29,378 nucleotides of DNA from AM-2324 sp042091035 (GCA_042091035.1 JBELIG010000017.1:1-29378); one strand, 5' to 3'; positions 1 to 9,101 are shown, numbered from the stretch's first letter. Notes: a model not told the origin generated them from the letters alone. Numbers and translations are program-made.

Positions 1-1013
1 TTGCAGTTTCTCATTGGCTACATTACCTACCTGTTGTTGAAAATTTGAAGTTAGGCTATATCGGTGTGGATTTTTTCTTTGTCATAAGTGGCTTTCTGAT
101 CAGCTACCAATTGATTGATTTGAATAAAGCTGTAGCAAAAGGAAACCTAAGTATTGGAAAAGGGATTTCTAATTTTATCATTCGCAGGGGCTTAAGAATT
201 TTTCCACTCTACTATTTTATATTGTTGCTGGCTACTGTTTTTAATGATGGAGCCATAAAGAATGCGCTTCTTTACAATATCACCTATATCTCGAATTTCT
301 ATTTCATCAAAGTTGGGCATTGGGATAGTATATTTTCCCACTTTTGGTCTTTATCTGTGGAAGAGCATTTTTATTTGTGCTGGCCTGTTTTGTTATTATT
401 CATTCGGGGAAATAAAATACCTCAAGCCATTTTGAGCATAGCATTGTTTTCAGTGTTCTTCAGATGGTATACTTATTCGGAATCCTTTCCTTATTTCTGG
501 GTCCATATTCATACACTTTCCTGCTTGGATTTATTCATGTACGGTGCTGCTTTAGCTTATTTTTTGAATAGCTATAAGGATATATTTTATCGATTCTTCG
601 GTCATAGGTATACTCGAATTGTAGTGCTGCTTGGTCTTGCTGCTTCTTATTTGTTGTTTATGAATGTATCAACAGAGAGTGCATATGTATGGGTGTTTTT
701 TAGAATGATTTTTGGCGTATTCTGTTCGGGTTTAGTAGGTTTGTTAGTCTTGGGTTTTGCCGGAAATGCAAAATATGTATTTGAACATCCTTGGCTAATA
801 AAAGGGGGTAGGATATCCTATGCTATATACCTATTACATAACTTTGTACCTGGAATTCTATTGGGCATAAAACAATTTGATCTTCCAATAGCCGTCAATT
901 TTATTATTTATTTTGTGACTACGGTCTTACTGAGTTTACTCCTAAATAGGATTATTGAAAAACCAATTCGTAAGCTGGGACATAAGTTCAAAATAAACTT
1001 CAAAGAAAAATAG
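1..1013 (+). CDS. Acyltransferase family 3 membrane protein (5' end missing)
   Basis: Integral membrane O-acyltransferase of the acyltransferase-3 family, which moves acyl groups onto sugars or lipids of the cell envelope. The reading frame is open from base 3 with no stop upstream, so the gene begins outside the window; the TTG at 45 is not the start. The first visible codons read AVSHWLHYLP, and the His of SHW fits the family's conserved N-terminal His. They are followed by DFFFVISGFLIS and FWSLSVEEHFYLCWP, both typical of the family. About nine hydrophobic segments follow, ending in a basic tail. The substrate cannot be told from sequence. The next gene is convergent, with only 31 bases between, and no clear terminator was seen. 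Family assignment is firm; function is open. Confidence 0.88.
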   Translation, partial: AVSHWLHYLPVVENLKLGYIGVDFFFVISGFLISYQLIDLNKAVAKGNLSIGKGISNFIIRRGLRIFPLYYFILLLATVFNDGAIKNALLYNITYISNFYFIKVGHWDSIFSHFWSLSVEEHFYLCWPVLLLFIRGNKIPQAILSIALFSVFFRWYTYSESFPYFWVHIHTLSCLDLFMYGAALAYFLNSYKDIFYRFFGHRYTRIVVLLGLAASYLLFMNVSTESAYVWVFFRMIFGVFCSGLVGLLVLGFAGNAKYVFEHPWLIKGGRISYAIYLLHNFVPGILLGIKQFDLPIAVNFIIYFVTTVLLSLLLNRIIEKPIRKLGHKFKINFKEK

Positions 1014-1044
1014 ACCTGAAGGATTCGATCAATTACTACTATTG

Positions 1045-1596
1045 CTATTTGTTCTCTTTTTGACAATGATAGATGTGATAAATTGGAAAATTCAGAATTC
1101 TACGCCTTGAACAATTGTCAAAAACTGATTTATATTTTCTGAAATGAAAAGCAGAAAGCAGTACTTGACTCATATAGCCTTTGTTCTTCAATATGCCGTA
1201 TGCACTCTTTAATATTTTTGATTTCATCTCTTCAGAAAAGAAGGAAAAGGGTATAGAAGAAATTATACTGTCCACATCTTCTGAAACGTATTTATTGATA
1301 TTCTCTGCTCCATCATTGATTATGGTGAGCCTTTTATCAATGATGTGTTTCTCAGCATGTTCGCAAAAAGATTTATGGACTTCAAAAGCGTATACCTTGC
1401 TGTTAGGACCTATTTTGTTTAAAATGGCTTTGGTTATATTTCCATGTCCCATCCCAAATTCAACAATCACCAAATTATCCTCACTGGGAATGCGGCTGAT
1501 TATTTCATCTTCAACTTGTTTGTTCGTCTCAACAATTGCTCCTGTTACAAAAATATTACGCGTGTAGTTTATTGCAGTTTTGATCTTTTGAATCAT
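1045..1596 (-). CDS. Small SAM-dependent methyltransferase, PmtA/KsgA-like
   Basis: A 183-residue Rossmann-fold methyltransferase. Motif I is VIVEFGMGHGN (about residues 43-53), the acidic residue that would hold the SAM ribose is in YAFEV (69-73), and motif IV is SSIPFSF (113-119) rather than the NPPY of rRNA dimethylases. A short protein with an N-terminal helix and an S-x-I/L-P motif IV resembles bacterial phospholipid N-methyltransferases (PmtA type) more than KsgA, which is longer. Phosphatidylethanolamine is therefore a possible substrate, but this is inference. The ATG is at 1594-1596 on the reverse strand. It is transcribed towards the acyltransferase gene and divergently from the GH125 gene. 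Some conserved C-terminal PmtA elements are hard to judge by eye. Confidence 0.7.
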   Translation of the reverse strand: MIQKIKTAINYTRNIFVTGAIVETNKQVEDEIISRIPSEDNLVIVEFGMGHGNITKAILNKIGPNSKVYAFEVHKSFCEHAEKHIIDKRLTIINDGAENINKYVSEDVDSIISSIPFSFFSEEMKSKILKSAYGILKNKGYMSQVLLSAFHFRKYKSVFDNCSRRRILNFPIYHIYHCQKENK

Positions 1597-1789
1597 GTCT
1601 ATCTTTTTGTGTTGTTCATAACTTCAATTTAAGTTATTTCTAGGGATGAATAAAACAGGGGGAGGGTAGAAAGAAAGTTTTCGTCGGCTGTTTGATTTAA
1701 AAAGTCAAGCAGCTATCATCACTCTAAAATTAAAAAAAATAGACTTATTTTAAAGAAAATAGATTTTAGATTCTAAACAGGCATAGGAT

Positions 1790-3232
1790 ATGGACAGAAG
1801 GAAATTCGTAATCAATGGAAGCTGGATGACTGCTGCCTCAGTAGGAGGTAGTTCCTTTCTTAAACAACTAATCTCCAATTTAAATAGCAGATTTGTGAGT
1901 ATGCGTCCACCTTTGGAGCAAAGAACATTTTCAAGTCCGGCAGTAGAATCAGTTCTTGAAACGGTAAAGCGCAATATTGCTGATGAAGAGCTTGCCTGGA
2001 TGTTTGAAAATTGTTACCCAAATACATTAGATACTACTGTTGATTATGAGTTCACAGCAGGCAAGCCGGATACTTTCATTATAACTGGTGATATAGATGC
2101 TATGTGGCTCAGAGATTCTACAGCCCAAGTTTGGCCGTATATGTCTCTTATTGGCAAGGATCCTAAGTTAAAAGATTTAATACATGGTTTAATAAATAGG
2201 CAAGTCCAGTGTGTATTGTTAGATCCTTATGCGAATGCTTTTTATAAAGATAAAAATAGGGTTTCCTATTGGGCTGAGGACCAACCTGCTCCAATAGATG
2301 GAGTTCATGAGCGTAAGTGGGAAATTGATTCTTTATGCTATGTTATTCGTTTGTCCTACGGTTATTACATGGAAACAAAAGACAGTAGTTTTATGGATGA
2401 GGATTGGGATCGTGCAATGCGATTAATAGTCTCCACCCTTAAGACAGAGCAACGAAAAAATGGTAGTAGTCCCTACAGCTTTGCTCGAAGAACAACAGCA
2501 ATGATAGACGCCCCTATATTTAATGGTACAGGGAGGCCCACTAAGCCCAATGGTTTGATTTGTTCTATGTTTAGGCCGTCTGACGATGCTACAATGTATC
2601 CTTATCTGATTCCTTCAAACATCTTTGCGGTTCAGTCCCTCCGTCAATTGGCAAATATGTACGAGGTGGAATTGGACAAAGCCAAGTTTGCTGAGCAGTG
2701 TTCTTCCTTTGCCGATGAAGTGGATTATGCCATCCAAGCCTATGGCGTAATAGAACATAAGCAGTTTGGAAAAATATATGCTTATGAGGTAGATGGTTTT
2801 GGAAATGCCTTGTTTATGGATGATGCTAATGTGCCCTCCTTGATGTCATTAGCTTATCTAGGAGTTCATTCGCCTGACGATGAATTATACCGAAGGACAA
2901 GATCCTTTTTGTTGAGTAATTCTAATCCTTATTTTTTGCGCGGAGCGTATGCTGAAGGCCAGGCAAGTCCGCATACCGGTAAAGAAAAGATATGGCCTAT
3001 GGGGATAATACTTCGAGCAATGACCTCGACCGATAAAGAAGAAATTAAGCATTGTTTGCAAATGCTGAAGCATACGCATGGGGGGACTGGTTTTATGCAT
3101 GAAGCTTTTCATAAGGATGATCCTACAGATTATAATAGGGCTTGGTTTGCATGGGCAAACACCTTGTTTGGGGAGTTGGTAGTAAAGGTATTTGAAACCT
3201 ATCCCGAAATACTTAAAGAAAGCCTAGATTAG
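1790..3232 (+). CDS. GH125 family exo-alpha-1,6-mannosidase
   Basis: A 480-residue protein of glycoside hydrolase family 125 (formerly DUF1237), inverting enzymes that remove terminal alpha-1,6-linked mannose. Family blocks are visible: GDIDAMWLRDSTAQVWPY near residue 100, YWAEDQ, HERKWEIDSLCY, SMFRPSDDA (R262-D266) and GFMHEAF (E438). From memory the Clostridium perfringens enzyme uses Asp220 as acid and Glu393 as base; D265 and E438 have the same 173-residue spacing. The N-terminus MDRRKFVINGSW followed by a hydrophobic stretch looks like a twin-arginine signal, so the enzyme is probably periplasmic or lipid-anchored after Tat export. It lies upstream of a gluconate unit, 149 bases away, with no obvious metabolic link. 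It could work on mannan or on N-glycan debris. Confidence 0.9.
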   Translation: MDRRKFVINGSWMTAASVGGSSFLKQLISNLNSRFVSMRPPLEQRTFSSPAVESVLETVKRNIADEELAWMFENCYPNTLDTTVDYEFTAGKPDTFIITGDIDAMWLRDSTAQVWPYMSLIGKDPKLKDLIHGLINRQVQCVLLDPYANAFYKDKNRVSYWAEDQPAPIDGVHERKWEIDSLCYVIRLSYGYYMETKDSSFMDEDWDRAMRLIVSTLKTEQRKNGSSPYSFARRTTAMIDAPIFNGTGRPTKPNGLICSMFRPSDDATMYPYLIPSNIFAVQSLRQLANMYEVELDKAKFAEQCSSFADEVDYAIQAYGVIEHKQFGKIYAYEVDGFGNALFMDDANVPSLMSLAYLGVHSPDDELYRRTRSFLLSNSNPYFLRGAYAEGQASPHTGKEKIWPMGIILRAMTSTDKEEIKHCLQMLKHTHGGTGFMHEAFHKDDPTDYNRAWFAWANTLFGELVVKVFETYPEILKESLD

Positions 3233-3380
3233 GCTGATCTTATTTCTTTTGTTAGGAGAAAAAAAGACAATAATTTATTTTATAATTTTATTTAAAATAT
3301 ATTTCCGTGATTTTTGAATTGGATGTCTGTTCAATTAAAAATCATCCTATCCTGCCAGTAGTAAAACCACCAACAATTAC

Positions 3381-5258
3381 ATGAATATGATCATATTTGT
3401 AATGGGTGTGTCTGCCTCAGGTAAGACGACTATTGGCCAACTTTTATCAAAAGAACTTAGATTCCCATTTTATGATGCGGATGATTTTCATCCTGATGCT
3501 AATTTAAAGAAAATGGCATCAGGACGTGCTTTAGATGATTCAGATCGAACTGATTGGTTACTTGCATTAAATGCATTGACTAAGCGAGTATCCAATGCTG
3601 TTGTTGCTTGCTCGGCATTAAAAGAATCCTATCGGAAGTTATTAACAGATAACTTGGATCGAGATTTTCATTTCGTGTACCTCAAAGGAACTTACGATCA
3701 AATCTATGATCGTATGATCGAAAGAGAAGGACATATAATGCCTGTTTCTCTGCTGCAATCTCAGTTTGATACCCTCGAAGAGCCCTTGAATGCCTTAACT
3801 GTTTCGGTTGAATTGAATCCTCAAGAAATTATAGAAAGAATAATGAATAGATTAAATCCTAGCTGTGATTTTGGTTTGATTGGGTTGGGCGTGATGGGAA
3901 AGAGCTTGTCTAGAAATCTGATCAACAACAATGTGAAACTAGCCATGTACAATCGGCATATTGATGATTTAGAGGAACGGGTTGCTGAAGATTTTAAAAA
4001 AGAATATCAGTTGAATACAGCTAAAGCCTTTGATGATCTCGGTTTATTTGTTGAATCTTTGAATACCCCGAGGAAAATCATGCTAATGGTTAGTGCAGGA
4101 CCTGCAATTGATCATATAGTGGAGGATTTGATTCCATTGTTGAATGCTGGAGATATAATAATCGATGGAGGTAACTCACATTATTCTGATACTAAACGAA
4201 GAATGGAATACCTGGAGCAGCAAAATATTCAATTCATTGGGACTGGAGTTTCAGGAGGAGAAGAAGGTGCACTCAAGGGGCCTTCTATTATGCCTGGTGG
4301 ACATCCTAATGCCTATGCCGAGGTGAAGCCTTTTCTAGAGGCAATAGCTGCAAAAGATAAAAATGGCTTTCCATGTTGTACGTACATCGGAACAGCAGGA
4401 AGTGGCCACTTCGTGAAAATGGTGCATAATGGTATTGAATATGCCGAAATGCAGTTGTTGGCCGAAGTGTATCAGTTATGCAGATTCGGAAGAGCTATGA
4501 CGCCTGAGCAGATTGCAGATCTTTTTGAATCATGGAGACCTGATGGTTTGGATAGTTATTTGCTAGAGATCACGATTGATATACTTAGGAAAAAGGAAGA
4601 TGATGACTATTTAATTGATCATATACTTGATAAAGCGGGTAATAAAGGAACAGGAAACTGGACAACTGTTGCAGCAAGTCAACTCGGCTATCCAGCGACT
4701 ATGATCACAACTGCATTATATGCTCGATATGTTTCTGCTTATAAGTCGGATAGAGCGGAGGCGTCAGAAGTATATGGATTTGAACAAAGGAGTGCCGCTA
4801 CTCTTACATCTGATGAGCTAAAGGAGGCTTATAGGCTTGCTAGAATAATCAACCATCATCAAGGCTTCGAATTGATGCGCTCTGCTTCTGAGGCCTTTGC
4901 CTGGGATTTAGACCTGAGTGGAATTGCTCGTATCTGGACGAATGGCTGCATTATTCGATCTGAATTGATGAATCAATTGATCCTTCCACTTGAAGGAAAG
5001 CAAGCTATTCTCATTCAACCCGAGCAAGTCATGACGATTACTGCTGGGCGAAAAGATCTTATTAGCTTAATAACTAAAGGTCTAGGTGCGGGATATAGTA
5101 TGCCCTGCTTTGCGGCTGCCTTGAATTTTTTAAATGGATATACAGAAGCTAGAGGCTCTGCGAATATAATTCAAGCTCAACGCGACTATTTTGGTGCTCA
5201 CCGCTATCAACGTTTGGATGATCCGTCTGCTAAGACCTATCATACTCAGTGGGCTTAA
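3381..5258 (+). CDS. Fusion: gluconokinase + 6-phosphogluconate dehydrogenase (decarboxylating)
   Basis: One 625-residue frame carrying two consecutive pentose-phosphate enzymes. Residues 1 to about 155 are a GntK-type gluconokinase: P-loop GVSASGKTT (residues 9-17), then FYDADDFHP and a C-terminal lid region. After a short linker, CDFGLIGLGVMG (about 162 on) opens the NADP-binding domain of a full-length 6-phosphogluconate dehydrogenase. That part has IDGGNSHY, SGGEEGALKGPSIMPGG and the catalytic set K346, N350 and E353 in VKMVHNGIEYAEM. It ends with the usual DYFGAHRYQR tail. The protein would convert gluconate to 6-phosphogluconate and then to ribulose 5-phosphate, CO2 and NADPH. The frame is continuous with no sign of frameshift. 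The gluconate permease gene starts 40 bases downstream, which supports the role. Both domains look catalytically intact. Confidence 0.95.
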   Translation: MNMIIFVMGVSASGKTTIGQLLSKELRFPFYDADDFHPDANLKKMASGRALDDSDRTDWLLALNALTKRVSNAVVACSALKESYRKLLTDNLDRDFHFVYLKGTYDQIYDRMIEREGHIMPVSLLQSQFDTLEEPLNALTVSVELNPQEIIERIMNRLNPSCDFGLIGLGVMGKSLSRNLINNNVKLAMYNRHIDDLEERVAEDFKKEYQLNTAKAFDDLGLFVESLNTPRKIMLMVSAGPAIDHIVEDLIPLLNAGDIIIDGGNSHYSDTKRRMEYLEQQNIQFIGTGVSGGEEGALKGPSIMPGGHPNAYAEVKPFLEAIAAKDKNGFPCCTYIGTAGSGHFVKMVHNGIEYAEMQLLAEVYQLCRFGRAMTPEQIADLFESWRPDGLDSYLLEITIDILRKKEDDDYLIDHILDKAGNKGTGNWTTVAASQLGYPATMITTALYARYVSAYKSDRAEASEVYGFEQRSAATLTSDELKEAYRLARIINHHQGFELMRSASEAFAWDLDLSGIARIWTNGCIIRSELMNQLILPLEGKQAILIQPEQVMTITAGRKDLISLITKGLGAGYSMPCFAAALNFLNGYTEARGSANIIQAQRDYFGAHRYQRLDDPSAKTYHTQWA

Positions 5259-5298
5259 AGTGTACTTTTCTTAATTTATCTGATCTACTTTTTTGATT

Positions 5299-6639
5299 AT
5301 GGATTATCAATTACTGATGGCTGTTTTAGCTGGAGTTATTATCCTGCTAGCCTTGATTTTAAAGTTAAAAATCCCCGCTTTTATAGCATTATTAATAGCG
5401 AGTATTAGCTCAGGTTTATTGGCGGGAATGGATGCCAATATGATTATAGAGACTATCCAAAAGGGTATGGGAGGGACGCTAGGGTTTGTTGCTACTGTAG
5501 TTGGTCTGGGTGCCATGTTTGGCGCTATTCTTGAACATACTGGAGGTGCTCAGCGTATCGCCAGCTTTTTATTGGATAAATTTGGACTCAAGAACAGTCC
5601 TCTGGCTATGGTACTAGCCGGTTTTTTAATTGCTATACCCGTTTTTTTTGATGTGGCTTTTATAATCCTTGTCCCTATGGTCTATGCGCTGCAACGCAAA
5701 ACAGGCAAATCTCTCTTGCTCTATGCTATTCCTTTATTGGCAGGGCTTGCAATAACACACTCTTTCATTCCGCCTACGCCTGGTCCTATTGCTGTAGCAA
5801 AGCTTTTGAAAGCCTCACTTGGTTGGGTGATTCTCGTTGGCTTTATTGTTGGAATTCCTACAGCACTGTTCAGTGGGCTTTTGTTTGGAAAATACATCGC
5901 TAAACGAATACATGTTGAGGCGCCAGAAGTTGCAGTTGAATCAGCAGTGAAGGATGGGAAATCACAAACAGTGGGAATGATCTTAGCTATTATAGGACTT
6001 CCAATTGGACTCATTCTATTGGGTACTTTTCTAGATAGTGGATTGATTGTGGTAGAGCATGCAGGATTTTTTCAGTTAATTCAATTATTAGGCCATCCGT
6101 TTACTGCATTGATCTTGGCAAATTTAGCCGCATGGTACCTATTAGGTAGAAAACATGGAATCAGTAAGGATGATTTATTTTCAATTACGAGTAAGTCTAT
6201 GGCTCCGGCTGGGACTATTATCTTGCTGACTGGTGCTGGTGGTGTTTTTAAGCAGGTACTTGTAGATACAGGTGCGGGTTCTATGATTGCATCTTCACTA
6301 ACAGAGATTGGTTTTCCATTGATCCTTTTTGGCTTTTTAGCAGCTGCATTAGTAAGAATTATACAGGGCTCTGCAACTGTCGCAATGATTACCGGTGCTG
6401 GCTTAGTAGCTCCCTTATTGGATGGTCAGGACTTGAGTAACCCAAAGTTAGCTTGCTTAGTTATTGCAATAGCATCTGGGGCTTCTGTACTTTCCCATGT
6501 CAACGATAGTGGCTTTTGGTTGGTTAGCCAATATCTAGGCCTCAGCGAAAGGCAAACCTTTAGATCATGGACAATGATGACTACTGTTTTGGCAGGTACT
6601 GGATTTATCTCTGCTTGGCTATTATGGTTGATCTTATAG
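5299..6639 (+). CDS. gntP: Gluconate:H+ symporter, GntP family
   Basis: A 446-residue, highly hydrophobic transporter of the GntP family, with about twelve or more membrane segments. Family motifs are present: GAMFGAILEHTGGAQRIA, then HSFIPPTPGPIAVA, then ALVRIIQGSATVAMITGAG, then SHVNDSGFWLVSQY. It would take up gluconate or a related sugar acid with protons. The ATG at 5299 (MDYQLLM) is preferred to a TTG two codons upstream. It follows the gluconokinase/6-phosphogluconate dehydrogenase fusion by 40 bases, so the two genes are probably one transcript and the fusion handles the imported gluconate. Other GntP members carry idonate, serine or fructuronate; the neighbour makes gluconate the best guess. 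The exact symbol (gntP, gntT or gntU) cannot be fixed. Confidence 0.92.
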   Translation: MDYQLLMAVLAGVIILLALILKLKIPAFIALLIASISSGLLAGMDANMIIETIQKGMGGTLGFVATVVGLGAMFGAILEHTGGAQRIASFLLDKFGLKNSPLAMVLAGFLIAIPVFFDVAFIILVPMVYALQRKTGKSLLLYAIPLLAGLAITHSFIPPTPGPIAVAKLLKASLGWVILVGFIVGIPTALFSGLLFGKYIAKRIHVEAPEVAVESAVKDGKSQTVGMILAIIGLPIGLILLGTFLDSGLIVVEHAGFFQLIQLLGHPFTALILANLAAWYLLGRKHGISKDDLFSITSKSMAPAGTIILLTGAGGVFKQVLVDTGAGSMIASSLTEIGFPLILFGFLAAALVRIIQGSATVAMITGAGLVAPLLDGQDLSNPKLACLVIAIASGASVLSHVNDSGFWLVSQYLGLSERQTFRSWTMMTTVLAGTGFISAWLLWLIL

Positions 6640-6733
6640 GTCTAATTTCTTAGCTCGTTTGAAACGGACTTTCTTTGTAATTGTTCTAAATTTATGAGCA
6701 GCAATCGAGCGTATTAAATTAAATACTTTATTT

Positions 6734-7828
6734 ATGAAAAACAGACCAGGAGAAGAAGTGGTGTTTAAGTGTGGAAAAAGAATGAAAAACAGCTTTATGC
6801 TGGCTCCACTAACAAATAGACAAAGCTATGAGGATGGTCGTCTTTCCGATGATGAGTATAATTGGTTGGTTAAAAGAGCAGCTGGACAGTTTGGTCTTGT
6901 AATGACCTGTGCATCTCATGTTCAAGAAGTAGGAAAAGGTTTTCCTGGCCAATTGGGCATTTTTTCAGATCTACATAAGCCTGGACATGAACGATTGGTT
7001 CATGGACTTAAAGCTCATGGTGCACTTGCTGTCGTGCAACTTCATCACGCCGGTATGCGATCTCCTAAAGAGCTAATTAATGAAGCGCCTGTATGTCCCT
7101 CTACCATTGAAAAATATGAATCAAGAGGTCTGTCGACTCAGGAGGTTTTTGCATTAAGGGATGCTTTTGTGCAGGCTGCAATACGGGCCAAAGAATGTGG
7201 TTATGATGGAGTGGAGATTCATGGAGCTCACGGCTACATCCTTACCCAGTTTCTGAGCGCTAAGATCAATGACCGAAGGGATATATATGGAGGTTCTTTA
7301 GAAAACAGGGCTCGGTTGATCTTTGAAATCATGCAGGGTGTTCGGAGCTACTGTGGACCTGAATTTTTACTCGGAATTAGACTTTCTCCTGAACGATTTG
7401 GTATGGATATTGGAGAAATCCGTTGGGTCTGTCAACGGTTGATTGATAACTATGAAATAGACTTTTTGGATATATCACTGTGGGATAGTTTTAAAATGCC
7501 AGAGGATAAAGCTTTTCAGGAAAGAAGCTTGTTAAATTGTTTTACGGATCTTGATTTTAAGGGAGTTAAATTGACTGTTGCAGGGAATATTAAATCGGCT
7601 AAGGACGTGCAGCAGATTCTTGATGCTGGAGTTGACTTTGTTAGTATTGGTCGCTCAGGTATTTTACATCACGATTTCCCAAAAAGAGTTATTGCAAATC
7701 CAACTTTTGAGCCTGTATCTAATCCAGTAAGTCCTGTTTATTTAAGGGCTGAAGGATTAAGCGATATTTTTATTGATTATATGCGTAAGTGGCCAGGATT
7801 TGTGGAGCCTAAAGACGAGCTTGATTAA
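6734..7828 (+). CDS. NADH:flavin oxidoreductase, Old Yellow Enzyme family
   Basis: A 364-residue FMN-dependent TIM-barrel enzyme. Visible family blocks are MLAPLTNRQS, VVQLHHAGMRS, GYDGVEIHGAHGYILTQFLS (the His pair that binds substrate), NDRRDIYGGSLENRARL, LGIRLSPERFG and, near the end, VSIGRSGILHHDFP in the FMN-phosphate region. It reduces activated C=C bonds of enones or similar compounds with NAD(P)H; the real substrate is unknown. It has no C-terminal Fe-S or NAD domain, so it is the single-domain type. The ATG at 6734 gives the expected segment ahead of the barrel; a second ATG at 6782 would cut this off. It follows the permease by 94 bases on the same strand and may or may not share its transcript. 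Confidence 0.92.
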   Translation: MKNRPGEEVVFKCGKRMKNSFMLAPLTNRQSYEDGRLSDDEYNWLVKRAAGQFGLVMTCASHVQEVGKGFPGQLGIFSDLHKPGHERLVHGLKAHGALAVVQLHHAGMRSPKELINEAPVCPSTIEKYESRGLSTQEVFALRDAFVQAAIRAKECGYDGVEIHGAHGYILTQFLSAKINDRRDIYGGSLENRARLIFEIMQGVRSYCGPEFLLGIRLSPERFGMDIGEIRWVCQRLIDNYEIDFLDISLWDSFKMPEDKAFQERSLLNCFTDLDFKGVKLTVAGNIKSAKDVQQILDAGVDFVSIGRSGILHHDFPKRVIANPTFEPVSNPVSPVYLRAEGLSDIFIDYMRKWPGFVEPKDELD

Positions 7829-7848
7829 ATTTGACTTTCATAGGTTTG
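7821..7848 (+). promoter_or_regulatory. Candidate Bacteroidota promoter for the DUF1624-type gene
   Basis: TTG at 7821-7823, then 17 bases, then a perfect TAnnTTTG element (TAGGTTTG) at 7841-7848. The -33 element falls inside the last codons of the upstream gene. A second candidate lies at 7855-7885 (TTG-N20-CACTTTTG). Either would serve the gene starting at 7922. This is a motif match only. Confidence 0.35.
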
Positions 7849-7921
7849 AATGAATTGTTTGATAATCAATAGTGTTACACTTTTGGAAATGATAAACCGA
7901 AAATGATTAAACTAGGAATTG

Positions 7922-9091
7922 ATGAATACAAAACGGCAACGCATTCAATCTCTTGACTTATTGAAGGGATTAATAATGGTGGTAATGGCTTTGGACCATG
8001 TAAGAGACTATTTTCATTACGACTCCTTTTTCTTTGATCCTACGGACCCAACACAAACGAATGGAGCGATTTTTTTGACTCGATGGATTACGCATTATTG
8101 TGCACCCGCTTTTAGTTTTTTAGCAGGAATATCTGCCTTTTTAATTGGACGTAGGAAGTCTAAAGCTGACTTGTCTTCTTTTTTATTGAAAAGAGGTATC
8201 TGGCTTATTTTTATTGAGTTTACGATTGTAAATTTTGCCTGGTTTTTTGATTATCAATTCGATACAATAGGCTTTTTGGTGATTTATTGTTTAGGTGTTA
8301 GCATGCTTTTTTTAGCTGCAATCATTCATCTTAAGCTGAATCATATCTTGATATTTAGTTTAGTTATTATTCTAGGTCACAATAGTTTGGATTACCTGGG
8401 TATTGAATCTTCTATAGCCTGGTCATTGATCCATGAGTTTGGTTTCTTTTCACTTGATAATGGAAAACTATTATTTGTAGGTTATCCGATAATACCTTGG
8501 ATTGCCGTCATGTCTTTGGGCTATTATTTTGGCTCCTTTTATGATCCTTCTTTTTCTGCCGAGAAGCGAAAAAGAATATTCAAGATTATTGGTTTTACAG
8601 CTGTAGTTGCTTTTGTAGGTATTCGTATAATCAATGGCTACGGAAATAGTAAGTTTTGGGCAGCGCAAGATACTTTTGGGCAAACCATATTCTCCTTTAT
8701 GGATCCCTCAAAATATCCTCCTTCATTGACCTATCTTTTGATGACTTTAGGACCTATTTTTATTTTCTTGGCTTATTCAGAGCAGTTGAAAGGAAAGCTT
8801 GTTGAATTCTTTAAAGTATATGGACGAGTGCCATTTTTCTATTATATCCTGCACTTATATTTAATCCATGGTTTGGCACTTTTTGTGGCATGGTTTACTG
8901 GATTTGGATGGGAAAAGATGCTTGTAAAAGGCTGGGTATCTGCTTCGCCAGAACTCGATGGCTTTGGTTATGATCTTTGGCTGGTATATGCGATATGGAT
9001 AGGTGTCGTTCTTGCTCTTTATCCACTTTGTAAGCGATTCAGTGATTATAAAAAGGAAAACAAAGACAAAGCTTGGTTGAGCTATTTATAG
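7922..9091 (+). CDS. DUF1624 / HGSNAT-like integral membrane protein
   Basis: A 389-residue polytopic membrane protein with about ten hydrophobic segments. The N-terminus, RIQSLDLLKGLIMVVMALDHVRDYFH, places an Asp and a His in the first helix in the manner of the heparan-alpha-glucosaminide N-acetyltransferase-like (DUF1624) and acyltransferase-3-like families. ITHYCAPAFSFLAGISAFLIGRR follows. Members are thought to acylate sugars across the membrane, but no substrate is known for this one. The ATG at 7922 is chosen over the TTG immediately before it. It has its own candidate promoter and ends at a strong bidirectional terminator, so it is probably a single-gene transcript. Confidence 0.8.
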   Translation: MNTKRQRIQSLDLLKGLIMVVMALDHVRDYFHYDSFFFDPTDPTQTNGAIFLTRWITHYCAPAFSFLAGISAFLIGRRKSKADLSSFLLKRGIWLIFIEFTIVNFAWFFDYQFDTIGFLVIYCLGVSMLFLAAIIHLKLNHILIFSLVIILGHNSLDYLGIESSIAWSLIHEFGFFSLDNGKLLFVGYPIIPWIAVMSLGYYFGSFYDPSFSAEKRKRIFKIIGFTAVVAFVGIRIINGYGNSKFWAAQDTFGQTIFSFMDPSKYPPSLTYLLMTLGPIFIFLAYSEQLKGKLVEFFKVYGRVPFFYYILHLYLIHGLALFVAWFTGFGWEKMLVKGWVSASPELDGFGYDLWLVYAIWIGVVLALYPLCKRFSDYKKENKDKAWLSYL

Positions 9092-9101
9092 GAACTAAAT
9101 C

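Noticed and set aside
1181..1567. 128-codon forward open frame
   Set aside because: It lies opposite the methyltransferase gene, whose SAM motifs are clear; the forward translation shows no family features.
1687..1713. Hairpin GCTGTTTGA / TCAAGCAGC upstream of the GH125 gene
   Set aside because: Nine pairs with one G-U and a nine-base loop, no T tract on either side, and no promoter motif nearby to tie it to. It could be chance in AT-rich DNA, so it is not annotated.
6734..6792. Repeated ATGAAAAACAG at 6734 and 6782 as alternative starts of the Old Yellow Enzyme
   Set aside because: The second ATG would remove the segment before the first barrel strand that family members have; the repeat is short and Lys/Asn codon-rich, so probably chance.
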